A stretch of 64,000 bases of DNA from Gracilibacillus alcaliphilus (GTDB taxonomy: Bacteria; Bacillota; Bacilli; Bacillales; Amphibacillaceae), in NCBI RefSeq assembly GCF_016909015.1, contig NZ_JAFBFA010000027.1, positions 12,415 to 76,414 on the forward strand, in the 5' to 3' direction. The position numbers and the translations under genes are program-made. Below, piece after piece: positions 35,547 through 43,713 of the stretch. A model generated the notes under the pieces. It was not told where the DNA came from. It did not search any database and was given only the letters and a program-made list of their open reading frames with translations. How positions within the stretch are numbered: position 1 is the stretch's first letter; every line of letters begins with the position of its first letter.

Positions 35547-36620
35547 ATGTATAATATTATGGAGTTAATTACGGCCTTCCTGATTTCAGCTGGTGTGGCC
35601 TTCTTGACAACTCCTCTTATAAAAAAACTAGCCATTAAGGTGGGAGCGGTAGATTATCCAACTGGGCGCAAGAAGCATAAAGGTGTCAAAGCCAGGCTTG
35701 GCGGTTTGTCTATTGTATTAGGGGTAGCTGCTGGTTTACTCTTTTTACAACCAGAGCATCCCTATATGACTCAGATTATTATTGGCGGCGTGATTGTAGT
35801 GATCACAGGCATATTAGATGATATTTTTGGTTTGAAGCCTTATCAGAAATTATTAGGTCAGTTGATTGCAGCCTTGGTGCTGGTATCATCTGGCTTGATT
35901 ATTGACAAGATAACGATGCCGTTCTTTGGGACTATTGATATCTCCTCGATCGGATTAGTATTAACCGTGCTATGGGTGATCGGTGTAACCAATGCAATTA
36001 ATTTAATTGATGGACTAGATGGGCTTGCGGCAGGAGTATCAGCGATCGGATTAACCAGTATTCTGATCATTGCTATAATGGATTATCGATTGGTTGTTGT
36101 TTATTTAGGGATGGTCTTGGTTGGGAGCTGTTTAGGTTTCCTTTATCATAATTTTTACCCGGCGAAGATTTTTATGGGGGATACAGGTGCTTTATTTCTA
36201 GGTTACTCTATCTCTGTTATTTCTATGCTTGGATTGTTTAAAAATGTGGCCTTATTCAGTTTTATCATTCCGATTATTATTATTGCAGTTCCTATTTTTG
36301 ACACGATATTTGCAATCGTTCGTCGGCTTATCAATAAACAAAATATTGGAATGGCCGACCGTAAGCATATCCATTATCAATTGATTGACATGGGATATAG
36401 TCATCAAACGGCTGTGCTGATTATTTATGCCTTTAGCGGTTTCTTCGGTTTAATGGCGATTATCTTTAATAGTGCTACTTTACTGGCCTCTTTATTTATT
36501 TTAGGAATTATTGTAGTAGCTATTCAGTTAATTGCTGAATTATCCGGCGTTGTAATAAATGGTCAGAAACCGTTAATTAATAGTGTGCGAAAGTTATTTG
36601 GAAGAAAACAAAAAATATAA
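35547..36620 (+). CDS. TagO/WecA-like undecaprenyl-phosphate sugar-1-phosphate transferase (copy 2)
   Basis: The 357-residue membrane protein is a close paralogue of the one at 1738: GILDDIFGL, NLIDGLDGLAAG, FYPAKIFMGDTGALFLGY and the loop GMADRKHIHYQL. The loop differs from copy 1 (HKPDKHHLHH), so substrate preference may differ. AGGTG lies six bases before the ATG. It has its own promoter, leader and terminator and stands apart from other WTA genes, being the last envelope gene before the small-gene region. Confidence 0.88.
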   Translation: MYNIMELITAFLISAGVAFLTTPLIKKLAIKVGAVDYPTGRKKHKGVKARLGGLSIVLGVAAGLLFLQPEHPYMTQIIIGGVIVVITGILDDIFGLKPYQKLLGQLIAALVLVSSGLIIDKITMPFFGTIDISSIGLVLTVLWVIGVTNAINLIDGLDGLAAGVSAIGLTSILIIAIMDYRLVVVYLGMVLVGSCLGFLYHNFYPAKIFMGDTGALFLGYSISVISMLGLFKNVALFSFIIPIIIIAVPIFDTIFAIVRRLINKQNIGMADRKHIHYQLIDMGYSHQTAVLIIYAFSGFFGLMAIIFNSATLLASLFILGIIVVAIQLIAELSGVVINGQKPLINSVRKLFGRKQKI

Positions 36621-36621
36621 G

Positions 36622-36654
36622 CTAGCACTTCTTTAGGGAGTGCTAGTTTTTTTT
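36622..36654 (+). terminator. Terminator of tagO copy 2
   Basis: CTAGCACT pairs with AGTGCTAG over a nine-base loop, followed by eight T. Confidence 0.95.
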
Positions 36655-36727
36655 GTGTGGAAAATAATTTTCTTTGACACCTTTGCTTCATTCCAATTGA
36701 TTATAGGAGTGAAAGGAGGTGAGCAGC

Positions 36728-36952
36728 ATGGTCGCAGCCAATCAGTTAGATTCAAGACTTCAGTTAACCTTCTATAATGGCGTAGATCCTGATTCGGGCA
36801 AAGACTTATTTAAGTCCAAAACATTTAACAATGTGAAGACAACAGCAACGAATGAGCAGTTGTTTGTTATTGCACAGGCGCTTGTTCCATTACAGGAATT
36901 GTCATTATCCACGGTTAAGCGAAATGACAGTACACTATTAACAGAGGAATAA
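36728..36952 (+). CDS. DUF1659 small protein
   Basis: The 74-residue protein (SRLQLTFYNGVDPDSGKDLFKSKTF at its core, then PLQEL) matches the DUF1659 family of Bacillaceae, whose function is unknown. The start is ATG 36728, seven bases or so after a near-perfect AAAGGAGGTGA; an in-frame GTG at 36719 lies inside that site and is not used. It leads a compact run with DUF2922 and YvrJ-like genes. TTGACA at 36674-36679 is a plausible -35. Confidence 0.85.
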   Translation: MVAANQLDSRLQLTFYNGVDPDSGKDLFKSKTFNNVKTTATNEQLFVIAQALVPLQELSLSTVKRNDSTLLTEE

Positions 36953-36992
36953 GCACAAACATGACCAAATTATAAAGAAGCGAGGTGACAAA

Positions 36993-37211
36993 ATGAAAAA
37001 GTTAGAACTGCAATTTGAGAATGAAGAAGGGAAAACAACAACCATTTCACTCGATCAGCCACTAGAGCCAGTGGATGCGGAAGCTGTTAATGCGGCGATG
37101 GATACGATTATTGCAGAAAATGCCTTTGAATCAAGTGGCGGTGAGTTGATTGCCAAGAAGGCAGCACGAGTAGTAGAACGTAATGTAGTCGAGATTGAAA
37201 TCGAGGTTTAA
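36993..37211 (+). CDS. DUF2922 small protein
   Basis: The 72-residue acidic protein (KLELQFENEEGKTTTISL, ending VVERNVVEIEIEV) belongs to DUF2922, which nearly always follows DUF1659 in Bacillaceae. Function is unknown. GAGGTGA precedes the ATG at good spacing. Confidence 0.85.
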   Translation: MKKLELQFENEEGKTTTISLDQPLEPVDAEAVNAAMDTIIAENAFESSGGELIAKKAARVVERNVVEIEIEV

Positions 37212-37285
37212 GTGAGAAGAGGAGGGCTATATGGCTCTCCTCTTTCGTTTAGAATGGGACTATTATAAAGAAAGGAGTCATCGGT

Positions 37286-37423
37286 ATGGATCAGACATGG
37301 ATATCATTTATTACCGATTTTGGTTTTCCGGTTGTCGTTACCTTCTATTTACTGCATCGGATTGAAACGAAACTCAATACATTAATTGAATCCATCGTTG
37401 CTTTACCAGAGAAGATGAAATAA
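37286..37423 (+). CDS. YvrJ-family small membrane protein
   Basis: This 45-residue frame encodes MDQTWISFITDFGFPVVVTF, then YLLHRIETKLNTL, the YvrJ family pattern with one membrane helix and an amphipathic tail. AAAGGAGT lies 7-8 bases before the ATG. It completes the DUF1659-DUF2922-YvrJ trio; its role is unknown. Confidence 0.85.
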   Translation: MDQTWISFITDFGFPVVVTFYLLHRIETKLNTLIESIVALPEKMK

Positions 37424-37451
37424 TGGTATTTGCTTGTTATAGAAGAGAACG

Positions 37452-37484
37452 AACCTCAGCTGCATAATACGAGCTGAGGTTTTT
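37452..37484 (+). terminator. Terminator of the DUF1659-DUF2922-YvrJ unit
   Basis: AACCTCAGCT pairs perfectly with AGCTGAGGTT over a ten-base loop, followed by TTTT. Confidence 0.9.
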
Positions 37485-37494
37485 CAAGAAGGGT

Positions 37495-37650
37495 TTAGAT
37501 GGTAGGCTGGAATGTGCTGCAATCAGTTTCCTTTTCATCAGCAGCTTGTTTACCTGTATGACTTACGACATAAATAATATCGGCATGACATTTGTTGCCT
37601 TCTGACCAGAACATACAATTATTCACTTCGCATTTTACGTCTTTTGCCAT
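37495..37650 (-). CDS. DUF1540 small cysteine protein
   Basis: A 51-residue frame on the minus strand begins MAKDVKCEVNNCMFWSEGNK and continues CHADIIYVVS, with Cys at 7, 12, 21 and 43. This is the DUF1540 pattern (CxVxxCxxWxxGNxCxA), probably a small metal-binding protein common in spore-forming Firmicutes. AGGAGGTG stands just before the ATG. It is convergent with the YvrJ unit. Confidence 0.88.
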   Translation of the reverse strand: MAKDVKCEVNNCMFWSEGNKCHADIIYVVSHTGKQAADEKETDCSTFQPTI

Positions 37651-37707
37651 CTGACACACCTCCTAGTACCTAGTTTGAATAAAAGAGATGAAACTATGCA
37701 AAATAAT

Positions 37708-37830
37708 TTTATCCGGGTACAATCGTCCGTAAGATCCCACCTCCATACTTGGAGAGGTGGCAAAGAATTATAAGTGGGATCGCTAGCGTCCCTACCTATC
37801 AAGAGAGTGCTGCCCTCTGATGGCAGTCTC
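37708..37830. repeat. Dispersed structured intergenic element, copy B
   Basis: It shares TTTATCC, TCGTCCGTAA, a TCCCACCTCCA block, ACTTGGAGAG and TGCTGCCCTCTG with copy A at 24167-24310. Here the helix CCACCTC/GAGGTGG is well formed, GATCCCAC can alternatively pair with GTGGGATC, and the last part folds as GAGAG-CTGCC/GGCAG-CTCTC. It lies just downstream of the XRE-TPR regulator gene, so the last hairpin may also serve as its terminator. Confidence 0.5.
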
Positions 37831-37833
37831 TCT

Positions 37834-39093
37834 TTATCTCTGTGGGTATTTATTTAATAATTCTTTGGTATACATATTCCCTGGAAAAATCAGATAATGA
37901 TTGGCAGCCTCTTTATAGTTATGCTTTTGGTAGTTGGCAGTACCTAAAATCGCATGGCAGTAATAGATGGCTTGAATATTATTTGTATTTTGGAAGAAAG
38001 GAATAATCTTTTTTCGGACCTTGTGATGAAATTCTTCTGAACCATAGGACTGCTGTGCAATTGCTTTCAAAATAAAAAACTCATATTCCAAAGCCTTGGA
38101 CAATTTCATTTCTTCTGCGGAGCCAATTAGCCGCAATGCCTGCTCTGTTTCTTGTTTGAGTAAGTAGACAAAAGAACAGAAAAGTAAGGCAATTTGTTTG
38201 AGAAAAGGAGAGGTCTGCTGCCGTAAATTTATTTTGCTGTACTTTAATGCGCTTTCATAATCTTGTGACTCAACATAGGATTTGCCTAATGCATAGTGAA
38301 TAAAGAAGGCATTCATTCCCTTTGCATGCTCTAACATATTTAATAATTCAACAGTAACGGTATTGGTTTCCATAGGTACTTGTCCTGTAAAAGAATTAAT
38401 AATCATAAACAGACGTGAAGATAACATATGAGATGGACTCAGGGCATTTTGAGACAGCTGCAAGGCTTTATTTACATAGTCAGTTGCTTGCTGATTTTTA
38501 TTCATATAGTAGTAAGAAATGGCATAATACAAATGAATATCACTATCTTTTTTGGCTTGCTTTGGGTGAGCGGCGACGGCTTTGTTCAAATAAGTTAAAG
38601 CATTAGCAAAATGCTGCTTTAAAATAAAATAATAACTAATTGCTTTGTAGTAAGGATAGCTGATTTGAGGAGAAAATACCTCTGTATATTTGATTAGATG
38701 GGGAAGTAATTTGGAAGCATGTTCCGTATTATAATGAAGCAAAGCATATTGAAATTGACACAATCTGTATAATTCTATGTGATCGTCAGAATCTGTTATG
38801 CCTACTTGTTTGAAATGATGATAATAGCGGTCGGCAACATCAAATTGCTGGTTGGTCATATTTTTTTGCCAGGTAAAAAGTTGACGAGAAAGCTTGGGTC
38901 GCTTTCGCTTTATATGTCTGTTCACATTAAGTACCTGAAAGATATGTAGGAGCAATTGTTTAGACGGCTGCTGTTTCCCTAACTCAATCTTACAGATAGT
39001 GGAGATGCTGCGATTAACTTTTCTGGCTAATTGCTGTTGCGACCAGTTCTTTTTCTTGCGGTGAAATTTGATTAGCTTTCCTACTTCATACAT
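37834..39093 (-). CDS. XRE-family regulator with C-terminal TPR array (RRNPP-like)
   Basis: Residues 6-60 form a helix-turn-helix (IKFHRKKKNWSQQQLARKVN, then STICKIELGKQ). The remaining 350 residues are helix pairs of TPR type, for example in YYAISYYYMNKNQQATDYVN and ALGKSYVESQDYESALKY. This matches peptide-sensing regulators of the Rgg/NprR/PlcR group or related TPR regulators. No cognate peptide gene is certain: no secreted pro-peptide is found downstream, while a 53-residue hydrophobic frame lies upstream. Targets are unknown. Its own promoter is at 39138-39167. Confidence 0.8.
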   Translation of the reverse strand: MYEVGKLIKFHRKKKNWSQQQLARKVNRSISTICKIELGKQQPSKQLLLHIFQVLNVNRHIKRKRPKLSRQLFTWQKNMTNQQFDVADRYYHHFKQVGITDSDDHIELYRLCQFQYALLHYNTEHASKLLPHLIKYTEVFSPQISYPYYKAISYYFILKQHFANALTYLNKAVAAHPKQAKKDSDIHLYYAISYYYMNKNQQATDYVNKALQLSQNALSPSHMLSSRLFMIINSFTGQVPMETNTVTVELLNMLEHAKGMNAFFIHYALGKSYVESQDYESALKYSKINLRQQTSPFLKQIALLFCSFVYLLKQETEQALRLIGSAEEMKLSKALEYEFFILKAIAQQSYGSEEFHHKVRKKIIPFFQNTNNIQAIYYCHAILGTANYQKHNYKEAANHYLIFPGNMYTKELLNKYPQR

Positions 39094-39137
39094 ACTTAAT
39101 ATTCACTTCCTTTTTATAGATATTTTGAACTAAATAA

Positions 39138-39167
39138 ATTATACTATATAAAGGGCGGGTTTTACAA
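39138..39167 (-). promoter_or_regulatory. Sigma-A-type promoter of the XRE-TPR regulator
   Basis: On the minus strand TTGTAA (39167-39162) and TATAAT (39143-39138) are separated by 18 bases, 45 bases before the regulator start. Confidence 0.65.
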
Positions 39168-39168
39168 A

Positions 39169-39330
39169 TCATTTACATATTAGTATATCTATAGACCAAT
39201 AAATAAGTAATAAAAGGATAATGATAATGAAGGTGGAGAGGCCGATTAGTGGAATCACAGCAAGCAAAAAGGCAACAAAAAGGATAAAGCCAAGAATCAT
39301 TAACAGAAGAAAATGAAAGAAAGTCTTCAT
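39169..39330 (-). CDS. Putative small hydrophobic membrane protein (53 aa)
   Basis: A 53-codon frame starts MKTFFHFLLLMILGFILFVA and is almost wholly hydrophobic, with two likely membrane helices and a cytosolic end DILICK. It is in the same orientation as the XRE-TPR gene and stops two bases before that gene's -35. The ribosome site (AAGGGG) is rather far from the ATG, so translation is uncertain. No family was recognised. Confidence 0.4.
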   Translation of the reverse strand: MKTFFHFLLLMILGFILFVAFLLAVIPLIGLSTFIIIILLLLIYWSIDILICK

Positions 39331-39418
39331 CACAGGATACGCCCCTTTTGTTTAATAGTTTCCCTAGCGGTGCTAATTCTACATGTATCTTATGATGTGC
39401 AGTTGAGAATCGTGTCTT

Positions 39419-39447
39419 TTGAGCTTAGGCTTTTTTTATTTTATAAT
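39419..39447 (+). promoter_or_regulatory. Sigma-A-type promoter of the nitroreductase gene
   Basis: TTGAGC (39419-39424) and a perfect TATAAT (39442-39447) with a 17-base spacer, 33 bases before the coding start at 39481. Confidence 0.75.
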
Positions 39448-39480
39448 GGGAATTGGAATCAAAAAGGAGGATCTATTTAC

Positions 39481-40062
39481 ATGGTGAATATGGATATAAA
39501 TAATTATCGTCAGGCAGACCATCCAATTGAGGATTTCTTTCTAAAGCGATGGTCCCCGCGGTCTTTTTCAGACCAAAATGTAGAAGAAACTACATTATTC
39601 TCTGTTTTAGAAGCTGCACGCTGGGCTCCATCTGGCAGTAACAAACAACCTTGGCGTTTTATCTTAGCTCGTACAGAAGAAGATCGTGAGAAATATTATT
39701 CGTTTATTAATGAAGGGAATCTTGCTTGGTGTAAGAAGGCACCTGTCTTGGTATTAATCATATCAGACTCCGAAGCAAGCGGCTCTCATGCATTTGATGC
39801 CGGCACCTCATGGGGATATTTAGCCTTGCAAGCCATGCATAAAGGTTTAGTAACACATGCCATGGGCGGCTTTGACAAGGAGAAGGCACGCGAAGTATTG
39901 AATATACCGCCACAATTTGTTCTTCATGCGATAATCGCAGTTGGCTACCAAGATGAGAAGGAAAAATTAGCGGAGAGCTATCAAGAACGTGAAAAACCAT
40001 CACCGCGCCGTCCGCTTAAGGAAACGGTGTTTGAAGGTGGGTATAAGGAAGAACTGGAATAG
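39481..40062 (+). CDS. Nitroreductase-family FMN oxidoreductase
   Basis: The 193-residue protein shows the nitroreductase fold: RWSPRSF near the start, ARWAPSGSNKQPWRF near 48-62, AGTSWGYLALQAMHKGL near 107 and the HAMGGFDKEKAREVL block. These FMN enzymes reduce quinones, nitro compounds or act in dehydrogenation; the substrate is unknown. The start is ATG 39481 with AAGGAGGA nine bases upstream; the frame is open further upstream but the promoter at 39419-39447 lies inside that extension. Confidence 0.9.
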   Translation: MVNMDINNYRQADHPIEDFFLKRWSPRSFSDQNVEETTLFSVLEAARWAPSGSNKQPWRFILARTEEDREKYYSFINEGNLAWCKKAPVLVLIISDSEASGSHAFDAGTSWGYLALQAMHKGLVTHAMGGFDKEKAREVLNIPPQFVLHAIIAVGYQDEKEKLAESYQEREKPSPRRPLKETVFEGGYKEELE

Positions 40063-40073
40063 AACTTTAAAAG

Positions 40074-40102
40074 GCTGTCGGGGGATTCTCGGCAGTTTTT
40101 TA
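40074..40102 (+). terminator. Terminator of the nitroreductase gene
   Basis: CTGTCG pairs with CGGCAG (one wobble) followed by six T. Confidence 0.7.
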
Positions 40103-40250
40103 TTTGTGAGAAAATATTCTATGCCCATTATGAAGAAATTATTATTCTTACAGAAAAAGTATGAATCTCCAAATGTCAAGTAAAAGAAAACATTTTTGTG
40201 TAAAAAAGTTGTAAATTCTACAAAGTTTTATAACATTTCTAAAAAAAATA

Positions 40251-40292
40251 TGATATAATTTTCAAGATGGTATGCAAATCTTGGTATACCAT
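40251..40292 (+). promoter_or_regulatory. Extended -10 promoter and downstream operator-like palindrome of the EPS operon
   Basis: TGATATAAT at 40251-40259 is an exact extended -10. Immediately after the likely start site ATGGTAT (40267-40273) and ATACCAT (40286-40292) form an inverted repeat, placed where a repressor or an mRNA hairpin could act. An imperfect TTGTA-TACAA palindrome lies upstream near 40208-40222. Confidence 0.5.
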
Positions 40293-40334
40293 ATTTATTT
40301 TTGTTGAATAATTATATTCGGGGGTAGCTAAATA

Positions 40335-41102
40335 ATGGAAGAAACGATTTCGTTGAAAGAAATATTTGAAGTGATCAAAAAGCGTTTTTTATTGATCCTT
40401 TTTCTCGTAATTGGCGCAGGAATTATTAGTGCCGTTGTTAGTTTTTTTGTGTTAACTCCTACATATCAATCTAGTACACAATTTATTGTTAGTCAAGATA
40501 ATAACAATAATGAAACAAGTAATATCGAACTGAATGATATTCGATCTAATGTAGAAATTATCAATACGTATAATGAAATTATTATTAGTAATCGAATTCT
40601 TAGTCAAGTAGTAGAGGAAATGAATCTAACCATTAGTCCAGGAGCTTTAGCTGAAAAATTATCAGTTTCTAGTGCCGAAAACTCACAGGTAGTAACATTA
40701 ACGGTTACAGATGAAAGTCAAACGGTAGCGGCAGATATTGCCAATACGACATTAGAAGTTTTTCGTGAAGAATTACCGGAACTAATGAATGTGAATAATG
40801 TAAATGTCTTATCGGAAGCTGTTGTTTCAGAAAACCCAACTCCTGTTAGTCCGAAACCACTGCTTAATATAGCGATTGCTTTGGTTCTTGGCGGAATGAT
40901 TGGTGTGGGACTGGCTTTCTTATTTGAATATTTAGATAATACAATCAAAACTGAACAAGATGTAGAAAATAAATTAGGGTTACCAATTCTAGGTGCGGTA
41001 TCTCATATGAATGAGGAAGACCTTTTAATGGGAAATAGCCGCAGGGCTTCCAATAATCAAAAAGGAGGACAAGAGTATGTTCAAGCGAAAAAAACAGTCT
41101 AA
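40335..41102 (+). CDS. ywqC: Wzz/YwqC-like polysaccharide chain-length and tyrosine-kinase modulator
   Basis: The 255-residue protein has two membrane helices (about 19-41 and 176-198) around an extracellular domain, and the Wzz start EETISLKEIFEVIKKR. The Pro-rich PTPVSPKPLLN segment before the second helix is typical. It activates the adjacent BY-kinase and controls export and polymerisation. It overlaps the kinase gene by 26 bases, so the two are coupled. Confidence 0.9.
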   Translation: MEETISLKEIFEVIKKRFLLILFLVIGAGIISAVVSFFVLTPTYQSSTQFIVSQDNNNNETSNIELNDIRSNVEIINTYNEIIISNRILSQVVEEMNLTISPGALAEKLSVSSAENSQVVTLTVTDESQTVAADIANTTLEVFREELPELMNVNNVNVLSEAVVSENPTPVSPKPLLNIAIALVLGGMIGVGLAFLFEYLDNTIKTEQDVENKLGLPILGAVSHMNEEDLLMGNSRRASNNQKGGQEYVQAKKTV

Positions 41103-41769
41103 TACAAAAAATGTCCGACACTTGATTACAAAAATGAACCCACGGTCACCAATCTCAGAGCAGTATAAGACAATTCGGACTAATTTGCAATTTTCTTCGG
41201 TGGACAGTAGTTTGAAATCTATGTTAGTTACTTCATCTGGTCCATCGGAAGGAAAATCATCGACAACAGCGAATTTGGCGATTGTTTTTGCTCAACAAGG
41301 GAAAAAAGTATTATTAATTGATGCCGATATGCGGAAACCGACTATTCATTATACATTTCGGATCGATAACCGGCGTGGTTTAAGCAGTGTGCTGGTTGCT
41401 GAATCAACACTAAAGGAATCGATTGTTAGCAGTGATGTAGCCGGCTTAGATTTACTAACTTGTGGTCCAATCCCACCCAATCCATCTGAATTGTTAGGAT
41501 CGAAAGCAATGGAAACATTAATTGCCAATGCACAATTGGAATATGATTTGGTCTTATTTGATACACCACCTGTATTAGCAGTAACGGATGCGCAGATCTT
41601 GGCTAACCTTTGTGATGGTGTTGTGATGGTGGTGCGTAGTAAGCAAACAGAGTATGAAGCCGCACAAAAGGCTAAGGAGTTATTAGATGTAGGAAATGCT
41701 AAGCTGTTAGGTGTTGTATTAAATGACCGTGAACAGAAGAAGGGGCATTATTATTATTACGGCACTTAA
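41077..41769 (+). CDS. ywqD: BY-type tyrosine kinase (YwqD/CpsD family)
   Basis: The 230-residue cytosolic kinase has Walker A GPSEGKSS at 55-62, Walker A' LLIDADMRKP at 79-88, Walker B LVLFDTPP near 151 and a C-terminal tyrosine cluster (Tyr 225-228), the autophosphorylation site. It phosphorylates itself and envelope enzymes such as Ugd, present at 61142. It is coupled to the modulator gene and followed by a terminator. Confidence 0.95.
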   Translation: MFKRKKQSNTKNVRHLITKMNPRSPISEQYKTIRTNLQFSSVDSSLKSMLVTSSGPSEGKSSTTANLAIVFAQQGKKVLLIDADMRKPTIHYTFRIDNRRGLSSVLVAESTLKESIVSSDVAGLDLLTCGPIPPNPSELLGSKAMETLIANAQLEYDLVLFDTPPVLAVTDAQILANLCDGVVMVVRSKQTEYEAAQKAKELLDVGNAKLLGVVLNDREQKKGHYYYYGT

Positions 41770-41781
41770 TTAAGATAAAAG

Positions 41782-41820
41782 AGTCTTTTAGTCGAACATT
41801 TTGGTACTGAAAGACTTTTT
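41782..41820 (+). terminator. Terminator after the kinase gene
   Basis: AGTCTTT-TAGT pairs with ACTG-AAAGACT, followed by five T. Some read-through to the downstream EPS genes is expected. Confidence 0.8.
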
Positions 41821-41974
41821 CTATATTAGGATGGCACTATTGACAGTAATAATAGGCAAGGAAGCATAGCTATTATCCTATTGTAGATCAAGTAGAATAC
41901 TGCTATAATTAGGCAATAAAAGTAGATTGTAGTAGAAATAACATGGAAATTACATAGAAATGTGGTGTTAAATC

Positions 41975-42742
41975 ATGATTGATATTCATTGTCATATCCT
42001 GCCTGGTGTAGATGATGGAGCCAAACATAATGCTGATAGTATCCAAATGGCTCAAAGTGCTGTATCGCAAGGGATTAATACCATTATTGCGTCTCCACAC
42101 CATCTAAACGGAAGTTATAATAATACCAAAGATGACATAATCGCAGCAGTTGATCAACTAAACAAAAAATTAAATGAAGAAAGCATCCCTCTCACGATAC
42201 TGCCAGGACAAGAAACACGAATAAATGGAGAAATGTTAACCGACTTAGATAATGGCGAGTTGCTCCCTTTAAATAAGACCAGTGGATATTTATTTGTGGA
42301 ACTGCCTTCTAATCATGTTCCACGTTATACCAAACAATTATTGTTTGATTTGCAACTGAAAGATATCAAACCTATTATTGTACACCCTGAACGAAATCAA
42401 GAATTAATTGAAAATCCCAATATTTTATATGATTTAGTAAGTAACGGTACGCTAACACAAGTGACAGCTGCAAGTGTAGCAGGTAAATTTGGTAAAAAAA
42501 TAAGGAAATTCAGCCTGCAATTAATTGAAGCCAACTTAACACATTTTATCGCCTCGGATGCCCATAATACGACTTCGAGGGGTTTTGTTATGCAAGAAGC
42601 CTATGGGATTATTAAGGAGAAATTCGACACCTCAACAGTATATTGGTTTATGGAAAATGCTCAATATCTTGTCAATGGTGACCATGTGATTGGTGACCAG
42701 CCGGAACGAATTAAAAACAAGAAATTTTTAGGCTTATTCTAG
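41975..42742 (+). CDS. ywqE: PHP-family protein-tyrosine phosphatase (YwqE/CpsB)
   Basis: The 255-residue metal-dependent phosphatase begins MIDIHCHILPGVDDGAKH, with metal-binding His 4 and His 6, and has SPHHLNG near 40, VHPERNQ near 132 and ASDAHNT near 194. It removes phosphate from the BY-kinase. A GGTG site lies eight bases before the ATG. Confidence 0.94.
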   Translation: MIDIHCHILPGVDDGAKHNADSIQMAQSAVSQGINTIIASPHHLNGSYNNTKDDIIAAVDQLNKKLNEESIPLTILPGQETRINGEMLTDLDNGELLPLNKTSGYLFVELPSNHVPRYTKQLLFDLQLKDIKPIIVHPERNQELIENPNILYDLVSNGTLTQVTAASVAGKFGKKIRKFSLQLIEANLTHFIASDAHNTTSRGFVMQEAYGIIKEKFDTSTVYWFMENAQYLVNGDHVIGDQPERIKNKKFLGLF

Positions 42743-42828
42743 CTAGAAATAACTAAAAATAAAAATTTGTTAATGAATAGTTGTAAAGTATCTGTTTAGA
42801 AAATGATAATTGGAGGATGTTTATAAAT

Positions 42829-43713
42829 ATGAAGAAGGTAAGGAAGGCAATTATACCTGCAGCAGGATTAGGAACGAGATTTTTACCAGCAACAAAGGCA
42901 ATGCCAAAGGAAATGCTGCCGATTGTCGATAAACCAACAATTCAATATATTATTGAAGAAGCGATTGAATCAGGGATTGAAGATATTATTATTGTAACGG
43001 GTAAAGGAAAACGGGCGATTGAGGATCATTTTGACCATAACTTTGAGCTTGAGGATAATCTATTGAAGAAAGGCAAGTTGGAATTATTGGAGAAAACCAA
43101 ACAATCTGCTAATGTAACTCTTCATTATATTCGTCAGAAGGAGCCACTAGGATTAGGCCATGCGGTTTGGTGTGCCCGTAAGTTTATAGGTGACGAACCT
43201 TTTGCGGTTTTATTAGGCGATGATATTGTGCAGGCAGATACGCCATGTTTAAAACAGCTAATTGATCAGTATGAGAAGACAGGTGGTTCTGTGATCGGCG
43301 TACAACAGGTGGAGCATAGTGATACTCATCGTTACGGTATTGTCGATCCAAGGGAACAGCAAGGTAAGACATACTCAGTTAACCGTTTTGTAGAGAAGCC
43401 AGAACCAGGTACAGCACCTTCTAACCTAGCGATTATGGGACGATATGTCCTCTCACCAACGATCTTTCAATACTTAGAAAACCAAGAATTAGGTGCAGGA
43501 GGCGAAATTCAACTAACTGATGCGATTCAGCGATTAAATGAAACCCAAAGTGTGTTTGCTTATGATTTTGATGGCAAGCGATATGATGTCGGTGAAAAGG
43601 TTGGCTTTATTCGCACGACAATTGAATTTGCTTTAGAAAATGAAGAAATTGGCGCGGAAATTAGAGATATAATTACAAGTTTAGCAGAAGAGATTACAAC
43701 AAAACAAGGATAA
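42829..43713 (+). CDS. gtaB: UTP-glucose-1-phosphate uridylyltransferase GtaB (copy 2)
   Basis: It carries the same motifs as copy 1 (AAGLGTRFLPATKAMPKEM, LLGDDIV, KRYDVGEK) and supplies UDP-glucose to the EPS genes, including Ugd. An ATG at 42817 directly abuts GGAGG (42812-42816) and cannot be used, so 42829 is preferred, giving 294 residues at a slightly long spacing of 12. Confidence 0.95.
   Translation: MKKVRKAIIPAAGLGTRFLPATKAMPKEMLPIVDKPTIQYIIEEAIESGIEDIIIVTGKGKRAIEDHFDHNFELEDNLLKKGKLELLEKTKQSANVTLHYIRQKEPLGLGHAVWCARKFIGDEPFAVLLGDDIVQADTPCLKQLIDQYEKTGGSVIGVQQVEHSDTHRYGIVDPREQQGKTYSVNRFVEKPEPGTAPSNLAIMGRYVLSPTIFQYLENQELGAGGEIQLTDAIQRLNETQSVFAYDFDGKRYDVGEKVGFIRTTIEFALENEEIGAEIRDIITSLAEEITTKQG

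Noticed and set aside
39313..39480. N-terminal extension of the nitroreductase
   Set aside because: The promoter TTGAGC/TATAAT and the strong AAGGAGGA site lie inside it, so translation begins at 39481.
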